Shown here piece after piece: positions 43,726-51,194 of a stretch of 64,000 nucleotides of DNA. Position 1 is the stretch's first letter, and each line of letters opens with the position of its first letter. The stretch covers positions 1 through 64,000 of the forward strand of contig NZ_JACYXI010000010.1 of NCBI RefSeq assembly GCF_014842915.1, written 5' to 3'. The DNA is from Roseibium litorale. Lineage in GTDB: Bacteria > Pseudomonadota > Alphaproteobacteria > Rhizobiales > Stappiaceae. The notes beneath the pieces are model-generated. The model was given only the letters and a program-made list of their open reading frames with translations, was not told the DNA's origin and made no database searches. The translations under genes and the position numbers were made by a program.

Positions 43726-44517
43726 ATGACAGAAAATCCCGGATCCGCATTCCCGCTCGATCTGGCCGCTATTGCGCGAGACATGCAGCAGCGGTTCGGG
43801 TGGAGCGAGGGAGATCTGGGCGAGGCCATGCGGCAGCTGATGCCGGCAGCCATGAGCGGCCTGAAGAACTTCGGCCCCTTTGTCCCCTCAGTGCAGCCCT
43901 TCTTAAGCAGCTGGCCGGTAGCAGGAGCTGCCAACCCGTTCTCGCCGCCTCAGTTCTCCACCGAGAGTTCCGATCACCTTCTGCCCTTTTTCGGCCCGAA
44001 GTTCGTGCGCGATGCGGTGTCCGATCAGATTGCGCAGGTCACCGGCCTGCAGCGTGAGGCGATCGCTGAAATGATGCCTGTGGCCGCAACGCTGGCGATG
44101 GGGCAGGTCGCCCGGCCCTATCTGCAGGGAGAGGCCCGTGAGCTTCTGGATGCGTTTCTGCGCGGCTACGCCCGCGGGCGGCCCAAGCCGGTTCCGGGCC
44201 CCGCCGATTACATCCAGGGCTACACTCAGGCCATGCAGAGCTTCTGGTCCGGTTTCCTGAAACCGTTTGAACGGCAGGAAACGCTTTCCGAAGAGCCGGA
44301 GGCGGATGAACCGGAAGAAGAGGAAATCGTTCTGCAGAATGCTGGGGAATCTGAGGCCGCACAGTCCGGTACTGACGAGCCGGAAGAGCAGGGCGAGTTC
44401 GGAGCTATGGTCTCGGACTGGATGACTGCGGGCCGGGACTTCCAGTCCAGCCAGTTCAAGGCCTTTGACAGCTTCTTCGAAAAGGCCATCAAGGACATGA
44501 CGGCCGGCCGTTCCTGA
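43726..44517 (+). CDS. DUF937-like protein with acidic C-terminal region
   Basis: A 263-residue soluble protein. A central segment (about 80-140: FFGPKFVRDAVSDQIAQVTG, LQREAIAEMMPVAATLAMGQ) resembles the repeated helical unit of DUF937 proteins, which alternate such segments. The tail from about residue 195 is very acidic (PEADEPEEEEIV) and then ends in an amphipathic helix SSQFKAFDSFFEKAIKDM. AAGAGG precedes the ATG. Function is not known to me; the end helix is somewhat phasin-like, which is only an impression. Confidence 0.6.
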   Translation: MTENPGSAFPLDLAAIARDMQQRFGWSEGDLGEAMRQLMPAAMSGLKNFGPFVPSVQPFLSSWPVAGAANPFSPPQFSTESSDHLLPFFGPKFVRDAVSDQIAQVTGLQREAIAEMMPVAATLAMGQVARPYLQGEARELLDAFLRGYARGRPKPVPGPADYIQGYTQAMQSFWSGFLKPFERQETLSEEPEADEPEEEEIVLQNAGESEAAQSGTDEPEEQGEFGAMVSDWMTAGRDFQSSQFKAFDSFFEKAIKDMTAGRS

Positions 44518-44530
44518 TCAGGAATAAAAA

Positions 44531-44556
44531 TTGGCCCGCCGGGGGCAGCGGGCCAA
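44531..44556. terminator. Bidirectional terminator between the DUF937-like gene and DUF1127 gene 1
   Basis: TTGGCCCGC (531-539) pairs with GCGGGCCAA (548-556). Five A residues on its left give a good T-run for minus-strand transcripts of the DUF1127 gene that ends at 44636. Confidence 0.8.
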
Positions 44557-44635
44557 GTTGGTCAGCGGGGTCTCGCCGACAGGGTAAGGTGTGCCTGAAA
44601 GGCAAATCGATTTAAAAAGCGCTCTCGCAGCCCTT

Positions 44636-44965
44636 TCAGGCTGCCAGATGCCCTTCCTTGGCTGGGCGCTGCCCGCCTGCGGAACGGGGCGCTTCATAGG
44701 CCAGAAGAACGGCGCTTTGCGGGCGTGTCACGGTGCTCAGATGCCGTATGCTCGCTGCCTGGCTCAGAACCACGGATGGATCGGACGAGAGAGGCTGCCG
44801 CAAGGCGGATCGAACCTCGCTCCGTGTCAGGCCGATGTCCATCAGCTGCTCATCCGTCAAATGAGACAGGCGGTTCACCTGGCGGCGGTTCTTGAGGAGT
44901 TTGAACACGCGTGCAAACACGGCCCAAGCGGTGGCGGTCTGGCTTTTGGTTGCTGGCGTTGTCAT
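44636..44965 (-). CDS. DUF1127 domain protein (1)
   Basis: A 109-residue basic protein. Residues about 18-58 form the DUF1127 motif with VFKLLKNRRQVNRLSHLTDEQ and LMDIGLTRSEVRSAL. Small DUF1127 proteins of alphaproteobacteria affect RNA turnover, stress and metabolism, and some bind RNA. GAGGAG lies nine bases before the ATG. A hairpin with a CU-rich loop lies just upstream of that ribosome site. The tail after residue 62 is not part of the domain. Confidence 0.85.
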   Translation of the reverse strand: MTTPATKSQTATAWAVFARVFKLLKNRRQVNRLSHLTDEQLMDIGLTRSEVRSALRQPLSSDPSVVLSQAASIRHLSTVTRPQSAVLLAYEAPRSAGGQRPAKEGHLAA

Positions 44966-44973
44966 TTTCTTTG

Positions 44974-45004
44974 CTCCTCAAGACGGCGGAGGGAGAGAGC
45001 CGTC
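44974..45004 (-). promoter_or_regulatory. Leader hairpin with CU-rich loop before DUF1127 gene 1
   Basis: In the minus-strand transcript GACGGC and GCCGUC close a loop UCUCUCCCUCC (44988-44998), directly followed by the ribosome site GAGGAG (44979-44974). The loop could pair with a GGAG-type sequence, including that site. A related hairpin occurs before DUF1127 gene 2. Confidence 0.5.
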
Positions 45005-45078
45005 GTGTTCTTGGCGGTCGTGGGAAGAAGCAATCGCTGGGAACGCGCGGACCATGTCCGATCACTCTGCATTAATCC

Positions 45079-45095
45079 AACGAATGTTTTTTATG
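45079..45095 (-). promoter_or_regulatory. Shared upstream motif, copy 1
   Basis: AACGAATGTTTTTTATG on the plus strand, 114 bases upstream of the DUF1127 gene 1 start. It recurs almost exactly at 45600-45616 in the same orientation before DUF1127 gene 2. It may be an operator or promoter element, for example of the neighbouring LysR. Confidence 0.55.
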
Positions 45096-45225
45096 TGACC
45101 AATCGGTTTTAGTTATGTCTTTGCGGTTACAGTCGAATGCGGGGCAGGAACTGGCGGAAATGCGGGGACCGGCATTTGACATGCCATGTCCGGGCTTCCG
45201 GTCTGTTCCTGCCATCCGCTCCTGT

Positions 45226-45498
45226 TCACGCGCCAGACCGGGCAAATGTGGCTGGTGCGGACGGGCGTTTGCTGTTGCCTCGGCGCTCGCTTCTGGCCTC
45301 CTGCAGGCAGTGGCTCGAATCGAGCAGCACCGGCTGTGAGAGAGCGGAAACGATATCGGTCCGGCACAGGCCGATGTCGCGGAGTTCGTGGTCGCTCCAG
45401 TGGGCAAGCTGGCGGACGGCCCGCCGGTTGCGCTGGACTTCGATAAGGCGGCTGACCTGCGCAGTCACGCGCAGCAGCCAGTTAGACTGTCTGGTCAT
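45226..45498 (-). CDS. DUF1127 domain protein (2)
   Basis: A 90-residue basic paralogue of the protein at 44636-44965. The motif runs VSRLIEVQRNRRAVRQLAHW and SDHELRDIGLCRTDIVSAL in residues about 15-58. The start ATG 45498 has GGAG eight bases upstream, although the frame is open to 45585. It is divergent from the LysR gene at 45652. The leader contains a hairpin with CUCC in its loop, as in paralogue 1. Confidence 0.83.
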   Translation of the reverse strand: MTRQSNWLLRVTAQVSRLIEVQRNRRAVRQLAHWSDHELRDIGLCRTDIVSALSQPVLLDSSHCLQEARSERRGNSKRPSAPATFARSGA

Positions 45499-45506
45499 CG
45501 CTGGTG

Positions 45507-45540
45507 CTCCGGGCGTGGTCCTTGTGGAGGGAACATCGCC
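45507..45540 (-). promoter_or_regulatory. Leader hairpin with CUCC loop before DUF1127 gene 2
   Basis: In the minus-strand transcript GGCG and CGCC (45540-45537 and 45515-45512) enclose an inner GUUCC/GGAC stem with loop CUCCACAA. The ribosome site GGAG (45510-45507) follows at once. The arrangement resembles that of DUF1127 gene 1. Confidence 0.45.
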
Positions 45541-45599
45541 AGTTTGGTTTGGAGGGTTGGGAACGGGATGACTATGCACATGCAAAGAATGATTTCACA

Positions 45600-45616
45600 A
45601 ACGAATGTTTTTAATG
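45600..45616 (-). promoter_or_regulatory. Shared upstream motif, copy 2
   Basis: AACGAATGTTTTTAATG, 102 bases upstream of DUF1127 gene 2 and 36 bases ahead of the lysR start on the other strand. It matches the motif at 45079-45095 apart from one base missing in the T-run and one change. The palindrome TTCATATGAA follows at 45620-45629. Confidence 0.55.
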
Positions 45617-45651
45617 ATATTCATATGAAACTTTGATGAGAGGCTTCCGCC

Positions 45652-46527
45652 ATGCTTGATCTCGACCAGCTTCGTACATTCGTGGCCATTGCCGAATGCG
45701 GCAGTTTTACCCGTGCTGCTGAAACCGTGCACAAGACCCAGTCCGCTGTGTCCATGCAGATGCGCCGGCTTGAGGAACGGATCGGCCGTCCGATCTTTGT
45801 GCGCGATGGGCGCATGTCGCGTTTGACGGAGAATGGCGAGCGCCTGCTGCATTACGCCCGCCGTCTGGTGCAGCTGAATGATGAAACGCTGGCGGCTTTC
45901 GACGAAAGCGAAGTCTCCGGCTTTGTCCGTCTTGGAACACCTGACGACTATGCAGACCGGTTCCTGCCGGAAATTCTGGCCCGCTTCTCCCGCTCCAACC
46001 CCAAGGCGGAAGTCAACGTGGTCTGCGCCCCAACCCCCAATCTGTTTGACCTGGTGGCAGAGGGGGAACTTGACGTTGCCATCGTCACCCACGTCCAGAA
46101 AAAGGGGCGCAAAGGGGCCGATGTCATCCGGCGGGAGCCGTTGCTCTGGGTCGCTTCTGCCCGCCATGCAGTTGAAAACGAGAGCCCTTTGCCGCTCGCT
46201 TTGGGGCGTCCGGACTGCGACTGGCGCCGCGCGGCGCAAGCCGCATTGGCCGCGGGCAATCGCGAAAGCCGGCTGCTTTATTCCAGCTGGAACTCCACGG
46301 CAGTCGGGGCCGCCGTACTGGCGGGGCTTGCGGTGTCCGTGCTGCCTGAATCGGCTCTCCGGTCGGGCATGCGGGTGCTTTGCGAAGCCGATGGCTTCCC
46401 GAAACTTCCCGATTGCGAAATCGGGGTTCTGAGATCCTGGCGCCAGAACACCCGCGTGACCGAGGCCCTTGTCGAGCACATCATCTCTTCTCTCGACAAC
46501 CTGTCTGTGCCACAGGCTGCCGAGTAA
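45652..46527 (+). CDS. LysR-family transcriptional regulator
   Basis: A 291-residue regulator. The winged helix-turn-helix is in residues 1-60 (LDQLRTFVAIAECGSFTRAA, VHKTQSAVSMQMRRLEERIG) and a two-lobed effector domain follows from about 90. It starts at ATG 45652 and is divergent from DUF1127 gene 2. In Rhizobiales LysR genes of the LrhA-like type often lie beside DUF1127 genes, and the motif repeated before both DUF1127 genes would be a natural target. Target and ligand are not shown by the sequence. Confidence 0.88.
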   Translation: MLDLDQLRTFVAIAECGSFTRAAETVHKTQSAVSMQMRRLEERIGRPIFVRDGRMSRLTENGERLLHYARRLVQLNDETLAAFDESEVSGFVRLGTPDDYADRFLPEILARFSRSNPKAEVNVVCAPTPNLFDLVAEGELDVAIVTHVQKKGRKGADVIRREPLLWVASARHAVENESPLPLALGRPDCDWRRAAQAALAAGNRESRLLYSSWNSTAVGAAVLAGLAVSVLPESALRSGMRVLCEADGFPKLPDCEIGVLRSWRQNTRVTEALVEHIISSLDNLSVPQAAE

Positions 46528-46542
46528 GGAGCATTACGCCAG

Positions 46543-47223
46543 TTACGCGGAAACGCGGAAATCCTGCCGGATCACTCCGGCCGCGGCGGCTTCTTCTTCG
46601 TGGTGCGCTTCCTTCCAGGGTTCTTTCAAAGCGGCCTGATACCAGTCCTGCATGGTTGGCAACGCGAGGATGCGATCCACATAGGCGGATGAGGCGGCAG
46701 ACAGCGCCGGGCTGTAGGTTTGGGCCCGGAACGCGACCGGCGCGAAGAAGGCGTCTGCGGCGGTAAAGGCGGCTCCGGCCAGGAAGGGACCGCCGAAGCG
46801 CGACAGGCCTTCGCTCCAGATCTGGTCGATCCGCGCCCAGTCCCAGAGCAAAGCAGGTGTCCAGTCCTTTACATCGATGCGCAAAGCGCAGTTCATCGGA
46901 CAGAGATTGCGAAGCTCGGAGAAGCCGGAGTGCATTTCGGCAGCCGTACAGCGGGCAAAGATCCGGGCTTCCTTGTCTTCCGGCCAGACGCCGGGAAAGC
47001 GGTCGGCGAGATATTCCACGATGGCGAGCGAGTCCCAGACCTTGATGCCATCGGCTTCAAGCATGGGCACCCTGCTATTGGGAGAGAGAGCCTTTAGCTC
47101 GTCCCAGGTATCGCCATGAAAGGAATAGAGCTTTTCCTCGAATGCAATACCAAGATGCTGCATGAGAACCCAGGGCCGCAGGGACCAGGAGGAATAGTTC
47201 TTGTTAGCGATGTGAAGGCGCAT
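46543..47223 (-). CDS. Glutathione S-transferase family protein
   Basis: A 226-residue enzyme with a thioredoxin-like N-terminal domain. The Ser in NKNYSSWSLRP near residue 11 would activate glutathione as in zeta- or YfcF-like GSTs; NSRVPML and DSLAIVEYLADR are the glutathione-binding and capping motifs (about 48-75). An all-helical C-terminal domain follows. It conjugates or reduces substrates with glutathione in the cytosol; the actual substrate is unknown. The genes gshA and this one are not adjacent. Confidence 0.87.
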   Translation of the reverse strand: MRLHIANKNYSSWSLRPWVLMQHLGIAFEEKLYSFHGDTWDELKALSPNSRVPMLEADGIKVWDSLAIVEYLADRFPGVWPEDKEARIFARCTAAEMHSGFSELRNLCPMNCALRIDVKDWTPALLWDWARIDQIWSEGLSRFGGPFLAGAAFTAADAFFAPVAFRAQTYSPALSAASSAYVDRILALPTMQDWYQAALKEPWKEAHHEEEAAAAGVIRQDFRVSA

Positions 47224-47250
47224 GGTTTTGTTCCAGGACTAGGAGAGAGG

Positions 47251-48171
47251 TCAGGACTTGCTGCGGAGCATAAGAACGTTACCGGCAATCACGCAGACGA
47301 GACCGGCAAGTGCTGCGGCGTTCCAGTGATAGTCTTCAAAGATGGTCGAGACGGACAGGGCGATTACCGGGAAGATGACGGTGGCATAACCGGCGCGTGC
47401 GGATCCGATGCGGCCGAGAAGGGTCAGATAGGAGCCGAAGGCGATGACCGAAGCGACGATGGCCAGGTAGACCAGGCTGCCGATATAGGCCGGGGTCATC
47501 TCAACCGCAAAGCTGCTGCCGCGCAGGGCGGTGAAGCACCCCAGGAAAAACGCGCCATAGAGCATGCCCCAGGTGGTGGCAGCGGTAACCGAGATGCCGG
47601 CGCGCTGTGTGGAGGCCGAGACCATGTTGCCCAGGCAGAAGGACAGCGTGCCGATAGAGCAAAACAGCAGGCCGAGCAGAGCTTCGCCGCCCACATCCGT
47701 CTTGGCAATCTGCGGCTCGAACATCAGCGCGATGCCGCTGAATCCGATGAGGCCGGCAAGGAGGCTGCGTGTGCCGGGACGCTGTCCGAAGATGAGGAAC
47801 CCGAGGAACAGGTTCAGCACGGATGCCAGTGAAAACACCACGGCCAGAAGGCCGGAAGGCAGTAGGCTCGCGCCGAAATAGAAAAGCGTGAAGTTGGTTG
47901 AAAAGAGCAGGGCGCCCAGGGCTGCAAACCGGAGGTGGGTGCGCAGCGGATAGGCGAGCCTTTCCTGACGGAACAGGCTCCAGCCGACCATGATCAGGGC
48001 GGCCAGGACAAAGCGCCAGAACACGGAGACTTCCGGTGCCACGGTGCCCACCTGTCCGCGGATTGCGATCCAGCTGAAGCCCCAAGCAAAGACCGTCATG
48101 CCATAGAGACCGTAATCGCGGGCAGAAAGGCCGCCGCTGGGCGCGCGACCGGCAGTAAGGGCAAGGCTCAT
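47251..48171 (-). CDS. EamA-family (DMT superfamily) transporter
   Basis: A 306-residue membrane protein with ten predicted spans in two EamA repeats (about 20-150 and 165-295). Typical pieces are WGFSWIAIRGQVGTVAPEVSVFWRF in outline, LLPSGLLAVVFSLASVLN and the ending VIFPVIALSVSTIFEDYHWN. Family members export amino acids or other metabolites. It lies 27 bases upstream of the GST gene on the same strand, so they may be co-transcribed. Confidence 0.87.
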   Translation of the reverse strand: MSLALTAGRAPSGGLSARDYGLYGMTVFAWGFSWIAIRGQVGTVAPEVSVFWRFVLAALIMVGWSLFRQERLAYPLRTHLRFAALGALLFSTNFTLFYFGASLLPSGLLAVVFSLASVLNLFLGFLIFGQRPGTRSLLAGLIGFSGIALMFEPQIAKTDVGGEALLGLLFCSIGTLSFCLGNMVSASTQRAGISVTAATTWGMLYGAFFLGCFTALRGSSFAVEMTPAYIGSLVYLAIVASVIAFGSYLTLLGRIGSARAGYATVIFPVIALSVSTIFEDYHWNAAALAGLVCVIAGNVLMLRSKS

Positions 48172-48253
48172 CTGGGTATCCGTTGCATTGAGACTGCGGC
48201 GGATCCTGCGCTCCGCAATTGTTCAAAGCCAATGATAGTTTGTGAAGTATCGA

Positions 48254-48904
48254 TCAGGATTGCTGAAGTGCGCGGGCAGCCGAAGAGTGCCAGCTTGGCT
48301 CGTAGCCGCTGGCAAGGGCCAAGACGGTGGCACGAGGGGTGAGGACCTGACGGGTAATGTCACCTGTTTCAGCTAGAGCTACGTCAGTCCCTTCATATCC
48401 ATCCGGTGTCCAGAGCAGCCAGTGACCGGAGTGTTTCGCATGCGGTTTCCCATGGATCATCGCAACAACGCCGTCCGGCAGGGTGTTTTCCCGGGCCAAG
48501 GTTGTTTTCTGCTTCTTTCCGTCGAGCCTGTCCTCATGCAGAAGGCTATCCATTTCGCCGGCAGTCGCCTTGCAGGAGAAGCCGTTTCCCTTTGAAAAGG
48601 CTGCCTGATACAGCAAGGCGTCCGCGCGGCGGCACTCGAAACAGGGCCGGTGACCTGCTGCAAGAGCGGTGACCTCATCCAGGAAAAACAGCTCCGTATA
48701 GCCCTCTCCCATCACGGTTCGATGCCGGTTCTTGAATTCAAGCGTACAGCAGATCCAGCGTCTTGAGACATGGGTCTTCCGGGTCAGCCTTTTGGTCTGG
48801 GGATCATGCATCCTGCCGCCGCGATTGCCCATGAACAGACCGCGTTGCGCGATGGCGGCGATCTCTCCCGTCGGGAGCACCCGGTTTTGAAGCGGCTGTC
48901 TCAT
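48254..48904 (-). CDS. Conserved protein with an Ada-like zinc-binding segment
   Basis: A 216-residue soluble protein without signal peptide. Residues about 50-95 run WICCTLEFKNRHR, then GYTELFFLDEVTALAAGHRP and CFECRR. The spacing and text (phrase AAGHRPCxxC after a Cys pair) resemble the zinc-binding N-terminal domain of the Ada methyl-phosphotriester repair protein. The rest does not look like a methyltransferase: a WLLWTPDGYEG segment and a C-terminal TPRATVLALASGYEP. The ribosome site is weak, so the start could be ATG 48832. Function unknown. Confidence 0.6.
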   Translation of the reverse strand: MRQPLQNRVLPTGEIAAIAQRGLFMGNRGGRMHDPQTKRLTRKTHVSRRWICCTLEFKNRHRTVMGEGYTELFFLDEVTALAAGHRPCFECRRADALLYQAAFSKGNGFSCKATAGEMDSLLHEDRLDGKKQKTTLARENTLPDGVVAMIHGKPHAKHSGHWLLWTPDGYEGTDVALAETGDITRQVLTPRATVLALASGYEPSWHSSAARALQQS

Positions 48905-48940
48905 GTTGACTTAGCTCGGCTGGGAAGCTGGAATGAAAGA

Positions 48941-48970
48941 AAAAGGCCGGGCGCTTCCACCCGGCCTTTT
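48941..48970. terminator. Terminator between lldD and the Ada-zinc-like gene
   Basis: GGCCGGG (945-951) pairs with CCCGGCC (960-966) with AAAA before and TTTT after, so it works in both directions. It ends lldD, whose stop codon is at 48975. Confidence 0.85.
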
Positions 48971-48974
48971 GATC

Positions 48975-50111
48975 CTAAAGCACCAGGTTGTGCCGTCCGA
49001 CTTTATTGATGTCGGTCTCGCCGCAAAGACCCATGGTGATGTCCAGTTCCTTGCGGATGATCTCTAGGGCGGTGGTGACGCCGGGGCGGCCCATGGCGCC
49101 GAGACCATAGATGTAAGAGCGGCCAATGTAGGTGCCCTTCGCTCCCATGGCCATGGCCTTGAACACGTCCTGGCCAGAGCGGATGCCGCCGTCCATATGG
49201 ACCTCGATCTTGTCTCCAACCGCGTCGACGATCTCTTTCAGAACATCATAGGAAGCCTGCGCTCCGTCCAGCTGGCGGCCGCCGTGGTTGGACACGATGA
49301 TGGCGTCGGCACCGATCTCCGCCGCTATCTTTGCATCCTCGACATCGTTGATGCCCTTCAGGATGAGCTTGCGGTTCCAGTGCTTCTTGACCCATTCCAC
49401 GGAGGACCAGTCGAGAGTCGGATCGAACTGGCTTGCGGTCCACTCGGCAAGCGAGGCCATGTTCTCTACGCCCTTCACATGGCCGTGGATGTTGCCGAAC
49501 TGGCGGCGCTTGGTCTGAAGCATGTTCCAGCACCAGCGGGGTTTCAGCGCCAGGTCCAGCAGCACCGGAAGGGTTGGCTTGGGGGGCGTGGAAAGGCCGT
49601 TCTTGATGTCGCGGTGACGTTGCCCAAGCACCTGCAGATCAAGGGTCAGGCAGAGGGCCGAGCAATTGGCGTTGTGCGCCCGTTGCATCAGGGATTCGGA
49701 AAAGCCCCGGTCACGCATGACGTAAAGCTGGAACCAGAAAGGCTTGCTTGTGTGTTCCGTCACATCCTCGATCGAGCAGACCGACATGGTGGTCAGCGTG
49801 TAGGGGACGCCGAATTTTTCGGCCGCCTGGGCCGCGAGGATTTCGCCGTCCGCGTGCTGCATGCCCGTCAGGCCAACCGGGGACAGGGCGACGGGCATCG
49901 TGACCGGCTCGCCGATCATCGTGGTGGCGAGGCTCCGGTTGTTGATGTTCACGGCAACGCGCTGGCGCAGCTTCTGGCGCTTAAAGGCGGCTTCGTTGTC
50001 GCGGTAGGTTTCCTGGGTCCAGGATCCGGTGTCGGCATATTCATAAAACATTTTCGGAACACGCCGCCGGGCGAGGGCCTGCAGATCGGCGATGGAAGTG
50101 ATCGGAGCCAT
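48975..50111 (-). CDS. lldD: L-lactate dehydrogenase (FMN-dependent alpha-hydroxy acid oxidase family)
   Basis: A 378-residue flavoenzyme that oxidises L-lactate to pyruvate and passes electrons to the respiratory chain. FMN-family motifs are ALSPVGLTGMQHADGE (about 75-90), the catalytic His in SNHGGRQLDG (about 269-278), and MDGGIRSGQDVFKAMAMGA. It is downstream of lldR on the same strand with a 36-base gap. A related alpha-hydroxy acid could be the real substrate; the lldR neighbour favours lactate. Confidence 0.88.
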   Translation of the reverse strand: MAPITSIADLQALARRRVPKMFYEYADTGSWTQETYRDNEAAFKRQKLRQRVAVNINNRSLATTMIGEPVTMPVALSPVGLTGMQHADGEILAAQAAEKFGVPYTLTTMSVCSIEDVTEHTSKPFWFQLYVMRDRGFSESLMQRAHNANCSALCLTLDLQVLGQRHRDIKNGLSTPPKPTLPVLLDLALKPRWCWNMLQTKRRQFGNIHGHVKGVENMASLAEWTASQFDPTLDWSSVEWVKKHWNRKLILKGINDVEDAKIAAEIGADAIIVSNHGGRQLDGAQASYDVLKEIVDAVGDKIEVHMDGGIRSGQDVFKAMAMGAKGTYIGRSYIYGLGAMGRPGVTTALEIIRKELDITMGLCGETDINKVGRHNLVL

Positions 50112-50147
50112 GGTGTGTCCTTTGAGGCTGACGAGACGGGGTGAAGA

Positions 50148-50954
50148 TCAGGATGAGCCGCGCGAGCGGCGTTTCAGGCTGGCAGGTGAAGGCGAAGCTG
50201 CGCGCTGAATGCGGCGCAGATCCGCGAGGGACTGCCGCGAGGCGTTCTGTTCTGCGGCGGCGAGCGCCGCCTGCACATAGTCGATGTGTTTGCGGGACGC
50301 TTCGCTTGCGCCGTCCGCATCGCCTTCGAGAATGCAGCGGGCGATTTCCTTGTGCTGGGCCAGAAGGTCGGTGCGGGCTCCGGCGGGATCGTAGAGGCGC
50401 TGGCGGTTGAGGACGACCCCATTGGCCAGGAGCCTGTAGCAGGAGCGCAAGGCATGCAGCAGGATGAGATTGTGCGCTGCCTCACTGACGGTCTGGTGAA
50501 ACTCGATGTCGAGTTCGGCTTCCAGATCGTGGTCCCCCGCCTCATAGGCGGCATCCATGCGCGCCAGAATGCCGTTGAGACTGGCCCGGTCGGCCTCCGT
50601 CGCCCGGTTGGCGGCATGTTTTGCAGCGGTCGCCTCGATGTCCTTACGGAATTCCAGATAGTCGGAGGTGGCCGAGGGATGGCGCTCGATCAGGCCGATC
50701 AGAGGTTCGGAAAAAATAGGGCCGATCACATCGGCGATGAAGGTCCCGCCGCCCTGCCGTGAGGCGACCAGTCCCCGGTCTTCCATATCTTTCAACGCAT
50801 CACGCAGAACGGGTCTGGACACGTCGAGATCCTGGGCAAGATCGCGTTCGGCAGGAAGGCGGTCACCCGGGCGAAGAACGCCATTCAACACCAGCTCTTC
50901 AAGCTGCTGCACGACAGCGTCTGCCGTTCTGTGGTGATCGATTTTCCTGAACAT
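50148..50954 (-). CDS. lldR: FCD/GntR regulator, likely LldR
   Basis: A 268-residue regulator with a FadR-type winged helix (residues about 10-75: RLPAERDLAQDLDVSRPVLR) and an FCD ligand domain with a DIEFHQTVSEAAHN metal-site segment. It heads an operon with lldD, so it probably senses lactate. ATG 50954 is the chosen start; the open frame reaches TTG 50984. An inverted repeat of the type TTGG-ACAA at 51022-51048 lies about 70 bases upstream and may be its own operator. Confidence 0.82.
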   Translation of the reverse strand: MFRKIDHHRTADAVVQQLEELVLNGVLRPGDRLPAERDLAQDLDVSRPVLRDALKDMEDRGLVASRQGGGTFIADVIGPIFSEPLIGLIERHPSATSDYLEFRKDIEATAAKHAANRATEADRASLNGILARMDAAYEAGDHDLEAELDIEFHQTVSEAAHNLILLHALRSCYRLLANGVVLNRQRLYDPAGARTDLLAQHKEIARCILEGDADGASEASRKHIDYVQAALAAAEQNASRQSLADLRRIQRAASPSPASLKRRSRGSS

Positions 50955-51021
50955 GATTTCAGATCTGTTGCCGCGTGGGACCAAGGGGCTGCCTTACTGA
51001 GCGACTAAACATGAGAGTGCA

Positions 51022-51048
51022 AAATTGGTCAATAAATTTGTCCAATTT
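51022..51048 (-). promoter_or_regulatory. Inverted-repeat operator candidate upstream of lldR
   Basis: AAATTGG (51022-51028) and CCAATTT (51042-51048) are perfectly inverted, with related inner bases TCAAT/ATTTGT. PdhR/LldR proteins bind AATTGGT-N3-ACCAATT; here the half-sites are the same but the spacer is longer, so the fit is partial. Confidence 0.5.
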
Positions 51049-51194
51049 TGAATCTGCGATTTTTGTCAAAATGCAGCAAATCGCGCGCAAAGTTGGTGAT
51101 GACAAGCGGGGGCTCTTGTGTTCAGCCTTACGTAACGGACGGCAATTGTTCACGGTGGGCGATGAGCCAACAGGTGAAATCGGAGGGGGATTGT

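Noticed and set aside
43726..44517. Third phasin
   Set aside because: The C-terminal helix is reminiscent of phasins, but the central segment fits DUF937 better and the length and acidic tail do not fit a phasin.
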